From an uncultured bacterium (GTDB lineage: Bacteria > Bacillota > Clostridia > Oscillospirales > Oscillospiraceae): 16,167 bases of DNA. The stretch's first letter is position 1. Each line of letters begins with the position of its first letter. The stretch spans positions 1 through 16,167 of the forward strand of contig CAJMLC010000024.1 of the NCBI GenBank assembly GCA_905214155.1, written 5' to 3'. Position numbers and translations under genes: made by a program. Below, one piece after another: positions 12,362-16,167 of the stretch. Below the pieces are notes generated by a model. That model searched no databases. It was not told the origin of the DNA and saw only the letters and a list, made by a program, of their open reading frames with translations.

Positions 12362-13597
12362 ATGGAACAGGATCAACAGAAACAGACGTTGGAAGAATTT
12401 TCCCGCCCGGAGGCGATCGGCGTGACGCGCGCGATGCACCAGAGCAAGGTGCGCGGCCGCAAGCGCGAACGGAACAAGCACGGCTTTCTCGCCGCGCTGC
12501 TCGTGCTGGCGATGGTCGCGCTCGTGGCCGGGGCGGCATTTTTGCTGAAGCACTATGTGGTCAACGAACTGCTGCCGCGCGAGCAGACCGTGCAGCCGCA
12601 GGAACTCACGCCGGAGCCTCCGGCGCAGCCATCCAACCCAGAACCCGCAGAGCCGGAGACGCCCGATCTGCCCGCCGAGGAACCGGCAGACGAACCGGTT
12701 GCGGAAACGCCGGAGGAACCCGTGGAGGTTGTGCCCGCAGACGATCCTGCCGAACCGGAAGAAGACACCCCGGATACGCCTGCGACCGCATCGCTTTCCA
12801 CCGAAACGGACGCCACACAGACGCTCGACCTCGAGCTTTACAGCGAACACGCCATCCTCATCGACCTCGAGACGAACACGGTCATCGCCGAAAAGGACCC
12901 GGACGCGAAGATCTATCCGGCCTCGATGACAAAAGTGATGACGGCCCTCGTCGCCTGCGAGCAGATCACCGACTGGGACGCGACATTCACCATGACGCAG
13001 GCGATCATCGACCCGCTCTTCCTCTCGGATGCGACGATGGCGGGCTTCGTCAACGGCGAGGAGGTCAGCATGACCGACCTGGTCTACGGCGCCCTGCTGC
13101 CCTCCGGCGCGGAGGCCACCGAGGCTCTCGCGCAGACCATCGCGGGCAGCACCGAAGGCTTTGTCGCCCTGATGAACGAGAAGGCCGCAGAGCTTGGCCT
13201 AACGAACACGCATTTTGTCAACGACAGCGGCCTGCACGATGAGGACCATTACACCACCGTGCGCGAGATGGCCGTCATTCTCGAGGCCGCGATGGCCAAC
13301 GAACGCTGCCGCGCGGCGCTCTCCGCCGTGTCCTATACCTCTGCGCCCACCACGCAGAACCCCGAGGGCGTCGCGATGATCAACAAATTCCTCTACCGCA
13401 TCGGGCAGTATGAGCTCGGCGACGCGGCCGTCGAGGGCGCGAAGACCGGCTTCACCTCCCAGGCCATGAACTGCTGCGCCAGCTTCGGCACCGCAGCGAA
13501 CGGCAGACCCGTCGTCTGCGTCACGGCCCACGCCTGGACCGGCGATTTCTGCGTTGAGGATCACATCGCGCTCTATACCACATACTGCGGCGACTGA
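12362..13597 (+). CDS. D-alanyl-D-alanine carboxypeptidase (S11, PBP5/DacF-like), SxN motif altered
   Basis: The 411-residue protein has a basic cytoplasmic N-terminus (1-40), one membrane anchor (about 41-62), a 70-residue acidic Pro/Glu-rich stalk (about 75-145) and a penicillin-binding D,D-peptidase domain (about 150-400). Motif 1 is S188-M-T-K191, the acylated serine and its lysine. Motif 3 is K361-T-G363. Motif 2, normally SxN, reads S248-G-A250, so the Asn is replaced by Ala. These enzymes trim the terminal D-Ala from peptidoglycan stem peptides outside the membrane. The stalk would lift the domain into the wall. Four Cys cluster in the last 50 residues. GGAGAG lies 6 nt before the ATG. 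It is monocistronic, divergent from degV. The family call is firm; normal activity is not assured. Confidence 0.92.
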   Translation: MEQDQQKQTLEEFSRPEAIGVTRAMHQSKVRGRKRERNKHGFLAALLVLAMVALVAGAAFLLKHYVVNELLPREQTVQPQELTPEPPAQPSNPEPAEPETPDLPAEEPADEPVAETPEEPVEVVPADDPAEPEEDTPDTPATASLSTETDATQTLDLELYSEHAILIDLETNTVIAEKDPDAKIYPASMTKVMTALVACEQITDWDATFTMTQAIIDPLFLSDATMAGFVNGEEVSMTDLVYGALLPSGAEATEALAQTIAGSTEGFVALMNEKAAELGLTNTHFVNDSGLHDEDHYTTVREMAVILEAAMANERCRAALSAVSYTSAPTTQNPEGVAMINKFLYRIGQYELGDAAVEGAKTGFTSQAMNCCASFGTAANGRPVVCVTAHAWTGDFCVEDHIALYTTYCGD

Positions 13598-13617
13598 CGG
13601 CTCCTCCAGAAACACAA

Positions 13618-13656
13618 ACGCGCCATTGCGGCCAGATCCGGCCCGCAATGGCGCGT
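13618..13656 (+). terminator. Hairpin terminator after the carboxypeptidase gene
   Basis: A perfect 14-bp stem ACGCGCCATTGCGG/CCGCAATGGCGCGT begins 20 nt past the stop, with an 11-nt loop that can pair partly. No T-run follows directly. A weak CAAAAA/TTTTTG hairpin is at 13665-13680. Confidence 0.65.
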
Positions 13657-13709
13657 CCGCGTGTCAAAAAAGCCTTTTTGCCCCGCTGACGTCCAACTTG
13701 AAAAAGTTC

Positions 13710-13811
13710 AGAAAGCTGCTTGATCAAACGCGAAGGGGGCTCTTCGCCCCCTTCACGCTACCCCAGCGTCTCTGTCGCGAAACTGCATTTCATGGTTTTT
13801 TGACAGTCTCA
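13710..13811 (-). repeat. 102-bp structured repeat, copy A
   Basis: Read on the minus strand it starts TGAGACTGTCAAAAAACCAT. It contains a 9-bp hairpin GAAGGGGGC/GCCCCCTTC (13732-13754) and ends GATCAAGCAGCTTTCT. It aligns without gaps over 102 bases to the last 102 bases of the window, with about 21 differences by eye. It lies between the carboxypeptidase and dprA-like genes, 29 bp past the dprA stop. Confidence 0.85.
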
Positions 13812-13840
13812 CGCTTTTTGTCCTCAAACCAGCTTTGTTC

Positions 13841-14713
13841 TCAAAGCAGGTCCATGCTCAGCTGCATTTCCGGCTGCGGATAGAGCGTCTCCGGCAGCCC
13901 GATCAGCCGCGCGCCCTGCTGTCCGAGCGCCGCTGCCGCCTCGCTGCCGTCGTCCAGCAGATAGAGCGGCCTTGCGATGCTCCGCAGATGGTCGGCGCAG
14001 CCGCGCCAGGTCCCGCCGGTGTGCAGCCGCGGCTGCGCGGCATACGTCCGCTCGCCCAGCGCGTGGATCAGCCGGTTGCGCGCCAGCGCGCGCTGCGCGG
14101 AAAACGGCGCGTCATACGCGCCCTCCGCCAGATAGAGCACCCGCGCATCCGCACGGCAGTCCGTCAGTCTTCCCGCCGGAAACACGATCACCCGTCCCCC
14201 GCCGCCGAGACACGCATCTTCCCCTTCGGTATCCACGCCCTCCGCGCCGCCGGAACAGAGCACGAAGCCCTCCTTCGCGGCCAGGGCCCCAATGCGCCGG
14301 GCAAAGTCCCGTGTGCGCTCATCCGGCTGACGCGAGCCAACGATGCTGACGCACGGCAGCCCCAGCAGCGCCCGCTCGCCCCGCGCAAAGAGCACCATCG
14401 GCGCACGGTCGCCCAACTGCTCGCGCAGTACGGACGGATAACCGGAACTGATGCGTGTGAGGGGGAAGATGCCGTGCCGTTCCGCTGCGGCAAGATATGC
14501 ATGCAGCGCCCGTTCACGCGCGAGCAGCCGCTCGATGTGCTCCGCCTCTTCCCGTCCGTATCCGATGCGGACAAGATCCCGCGCGGTCAGGTCGCGCTGC
14601 GGATCGGCCCCGCCGGAGCCGAGCGTCCGTGCCCGCTCTGCCAGCGCACGGAACTGCGCTGCGCTCAGCGGGCGGCAGTCCGCATCGCCGAGGGTGCTGC
14701 ACAGCAGCAGCAT
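13841..14713 (-). CDS. dprA: Divergent DprA-like DNA-processing protein
   Basis: The 290-residue protein has the DprA layout: a helical N-terminal region, then a linker resembling YPSVLREQLGDRAPMVLFAR, then a Rossmann-like fold. Motifs include IVGSR (124-128), SGGAEGVDT (154-162), RNRLIHALG (212-220) and TGGTW (232-236), ending near PLYLL. DprA binds single-stranded DNA and loads RecA during transformation. Here the usual GIDxxAH segment is GVDTEGED and the C-terminal winged helix is absent, so it is a short, diverged member. The ATG at 14713 has GGAGG at 5-nt spacing; a TTG at 14734 in the same frame lacks a ribosome site. It starts 17 nt after the helicase stop and is co-transcribed with it. 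A role in DNA uptake or recombination is likely but not certain. Confidence 0.85.
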   Translation of the reverse strand: MLLLCSTLGDADCRPLSAAQFRALAERARTLGSGGADPQRDLTARDLVRIGYGREEAEHIERLLARERALHAYLAAAERHGIFPLTRISSGYPSVLREQLGDRAPMVLFARGERALLGLPCVSIVGSRQPDERTRDFARRIGALAAKEGFVLCSGGAEGVDTEGEDACLGGGGRVIVFPAGRLTDCRADARVLYLAEGAYDAPFSAQRALARNRLIHALGERTYAAQPRLHTGGTWRGCADHLRSIARPLYLLDDGSEAAAALGQQGARLIGLPETLYPQPEMQLSMDLL

Positions 14714-14730
14714 CCCCTCCTCCGCCGCTC

Positions 14731-15927
14731 TCAACGGCGGAACCGGCGGCGCGACGTCTGCGTCTGCGGCTTTTTCCGCTCGGCCTCGACCAGCGTGCCG
14801 TCCTCCAGAAACCGTACCGGCTGCACCTGATAGTGCGAATATTTCGCGATCTCATCCAGCTTCGCCTGCTCCGGCAGCGTGCCGATGATCGAGATGGCAA
14901 CGCCCTTGCGCTTCGCGCGGCCCGTGCGGCCGATGCGGTGGATGTAATATTCGTTTTCTTCCGGGATGTCATAGTTCAGCACACAGTCGACATCGTCGAC
15001 GTCGATGCCGCGCGAGGCGACGTCCGTCGCGATCAGGATCGGCAGCTTTCCGTCCTTGAACGTGCGCATCGTCTTCTCACGCTTTTGCTGCGGGATGTCG
15101 CCGTGGATACAGTCGGCATCGATGCCCGCGCGGCGGAAATCGTCGCTCAGCCGCTGGCACATCACCTTCGTGTTGCAGAAGATGATCGTCCGCTCGAAGC
15201 CCATCGTCCGGAGCAGCTTCATCGCCGTGTCGATCTTCTCCAGCGGTGGGCAGGTGATGGAGTACTGTGTGATGTCCGGCCGGTTTTCCGCGTCGGGCTG
15301 CACCGTGATCTCCACCTCGTCGCGCTGATACATCCACGAGACCGTCATGACCTCCTGTGAGATCGTTGCGGAGAAAAGGCCGAGGTTGCGCCGGTTTTTG
15401 ATCTTTTCAATGATGTGCGTCACATCGTCGAAGAAGCCCATGTCGAGCATCCGGTCGGCCTCGTCGAGGACGACGGTCTGCACGCGGTCGAGCCGGAGCG
15501 TCTTGCGCTTATAATGGTCCATCAGCCGCCCCGGCGTCGCCACGACGATCTGCGGATGCTTCTCCAGCTGCTTGATCTGCCCTTCGATCTTCGCGCCGCC
15601 ATAGACCACAGCCACGCGGATCTTTTTGGAGAACGTCAGCAGGCCGCGCAGCTCATCGGCGATCTGGATGGCCAGCTCGCGCGTCGGCGCGAGGATCAGG
15701 CCCTGCAGGTCTTCGCTGTCCGCGTCGATATGCTCGATCATCGGGATGCCGAAGGCAAACGTCTTGCCCGTGCCGGTCGGGGCCTTGGCGATGACGTCCT
15801 TCCATTCCATGAACGGCGGGATGGCCTCTGCCTGGATCCTGGTCGGGTAACCATAGCCCTTCTGCTCCAGTGCCTGTAAAATTTCCGCGGACAAGCCGAG
15901 GTCCGCAAATGTCAGATTCTGTTCCAT
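14731..15927 (-). CDS. DEAD-box ATP-dependent RNA helicase
   Basis: The 398-residue protein has both RecA-like lobes with every motif in order: Q-motif (F7 to IQ32), APTGTGKT (49-56), PTREL (81-85), TPGR (131-134), DEAD (155-158), SAT (186-188), ATDVASRGID (300-309) and HRIGRTGR (330-337). It ends with a short basic tail (TSRRRFRR) that may contact RNA. Such proteins unwind RNA duplexes with ATP in the cytoplasm, in ribosome assembly, decay or cold adaptation. The length is near the minimal DEAD-box core, without the long C-terminal RNA-binding domain of DbpA. AAGGA lies about 10 nt before the ATG at 15927. It is the first gene of the operon with the dprA-like gene. Confidence 0.96.
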   Translation of the reverse strand: MEQNLTFADLGLSAEILQALEQKGYGYPTRIQAEAIPPFMEWKDVIAKAPTGTGKTFAFGIPMIEHIDADSEDLQGLILAPTRELAIQIADELRGLLTFSKKIRVAVVYGGAKIEGQIKQLEKHPQIVVATPGRLMDHYKRKTLRLDRVQTVVLDEADRMLDMGFFDDVTHIIEKIKNRRNLGLFSATISQEVMTVSWMYQRDEVEITVQPDAENRPDITQYSITCPPLEKIDTAMKLLRTMGFERTIIFCNTKVMCQRLSDDFRRAGIDADCIHGDIPQQKREKTMRTFKDGKLPILIATDVASRGIDVDDVDCVLNYDIPEENEYYIHRIGRTGRAKRKGVAISIIGTLPEQAKLDEIAKYSHYQVQPVRFLEDGTLVEAERKKPQTQTSRRRFRR

Positions 15928-15966
15928 ATTTCATCGTTCCTTTTCCGAAAAATCGCAATTTTTTTA

Positions 15967-15994
15967 ATCATATCACACTTTTCCGTTTTTTCAA
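15967..15994 (-). promoter_or_regulatory. Promoter of the helicase-dprA operon
   Basis: On the minus strand TTGAAA (15989-15994), a 16-nt spacer ending in the extended TGA, and TATGAT (15967-15972) lie 39 nt before the start codon. Confidence 0.7.
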
Positions 15995-16037
15995 AGAGGC
16001 AAACAAAAAATTTCCTTGTTTTTCCGCCGCCCCATAT

Positions 16038-16066
16038 TGAAAAAGACGCCCCGGAATGGGGCGTCT
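16038..16066 (-). terminator. Terminator of a minus-strand unit entering from the right
   Basis: A 9-bp stem AGACGCCCC/GGGGCGTCT (16044-16066) is followed by a T-run on the minus strand. It lies upstream of the helicase promoter, so it must end a transcript coming from beyond the right edge or from the adjacent repeat. Confidence 0.8.
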
Positions 16067-16167
16067 GAGGCTGTCGAAAAACTATGATACACCGTTCTGC
16101 GAATGAGCCGCAGGGGAAGAGTGAAGGGGACAAAGAGTCCCCTTCGCGTTCAATCAAGCAGTTTTCT
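16066..16167 (+). repeat. 102-bp structured repeat, copy B (reaches the window edge)
   Basis: It starts TGAGGCTGTCGAAAAACTAT, contains a 9-bp hairpin GAAGGGGAC/GTCCCCTTC (near 16122-16144), and is still aligned to copy A at the last base. It is inverted relative to copy A. The true right end lies outside the window. Confidence 0.85.

Noticed and set aside
14714..14734. TTG start for the dprA-like gene
   Set aside because: There is no Shine-Dalgarno before it, whereas the ATG at 14713 has GGAGGAGG.
1..16167. Prophage, integrative element or defence island
   Set aside because: There is no integrase, transposase, phage structural gene, attachment site or toxin-antitoxin pair. The gene content is housekeeping and envelope related.

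Overview
The window is a GC-rich stretch of chromosome. It most likely comes from an anaerobic Gram-positive of the Clostridia, probably Oscillospiraceae-like. The supporting evidence is strong AGGAGG-type ribosome binding sites, SigA-type promoters with extended -10 boxes, S-layer-homology proteins, a Firmicute-type D,D-carboxypeptidase, a DegV protein, and a flavodiiron oxygen/NO-scavenging enzyme typical of anaerobes. The intergenic palindromic repeats also look like those littering this group of gut bacteria. The family-level placement is inference. I see no rRNA, tRNA, CRISPR array, transposase or phage gene.

Layout, left to right. A terminator pair (31-109) is followed by a minus-strand block holding a small OadG-like membrane protein (120-473) and a MATE efflux transporter (568-1950) with a near-consensus promoter. 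A 466-bp gap packed with palindromic repeats follows. Next is a membrane-anchored endonuclease/exonuclease/phosphatase-fold protein (2417-3496, minus). It is divergent from a two-gene operon encoding a CmpB-type membrane protein (3598-4347) and a secreted SLH plus transglutaminase-like protein (4370-6124). The two divergent promoters share one palindromic -35 box. After a second repeat-rich gap come three single-gene plus-strand units, each with its own promoter: a flavodiiron/flavin reductase/rubredoxin fusion (6404-8245), a P-loop NTPase with a CYTH-like domain resembling the TTD14 architecture (8353-9456), and an SLH-anchored polysaccharide deacetylase (9582-10865). The first two are followed by hairpin terminators.

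A third repeat-rich gap (10866-11238) separates this block from a convergent degV gene (11239-12114, minus). A penicillin-binding D,D-carboxypeptidase (12362-13597, plus) is transcribed away from degV. Finally, a two-gene minus-strand operon encodes a DEAD-box RNA helicase (14731-15927) and a divergent DprA-like protein (13841-14713). It is bracketed by inverted copies of a 102-bp repeat.

Functionally, several genes act at the cell envelope: the SLH-deacetylase, SLH-transglutaminase-like protein, D,D-carboxypeptidase, CmpB-like protein, anchored EEP protein, MATE pump and OadG-like protein. The flavodiiron fusion handles oxygen or NO stress. The most distinctive material is (1) the fully shared TTGCAA -35 of the divergent promoters, (2) several families of structured intergenic repeats, two of them showing modular or compensatory change, (3) the carboxypeptidase whose SxN motif reads SGA, and (4) the multidomain redox and TTD14-like proteins. 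I did not find a clearly new multi-gene system such as a defence island. The best candidate for an undescribed functional pairing is the CmpB-like plus SLH/transglutaminase-like operon.
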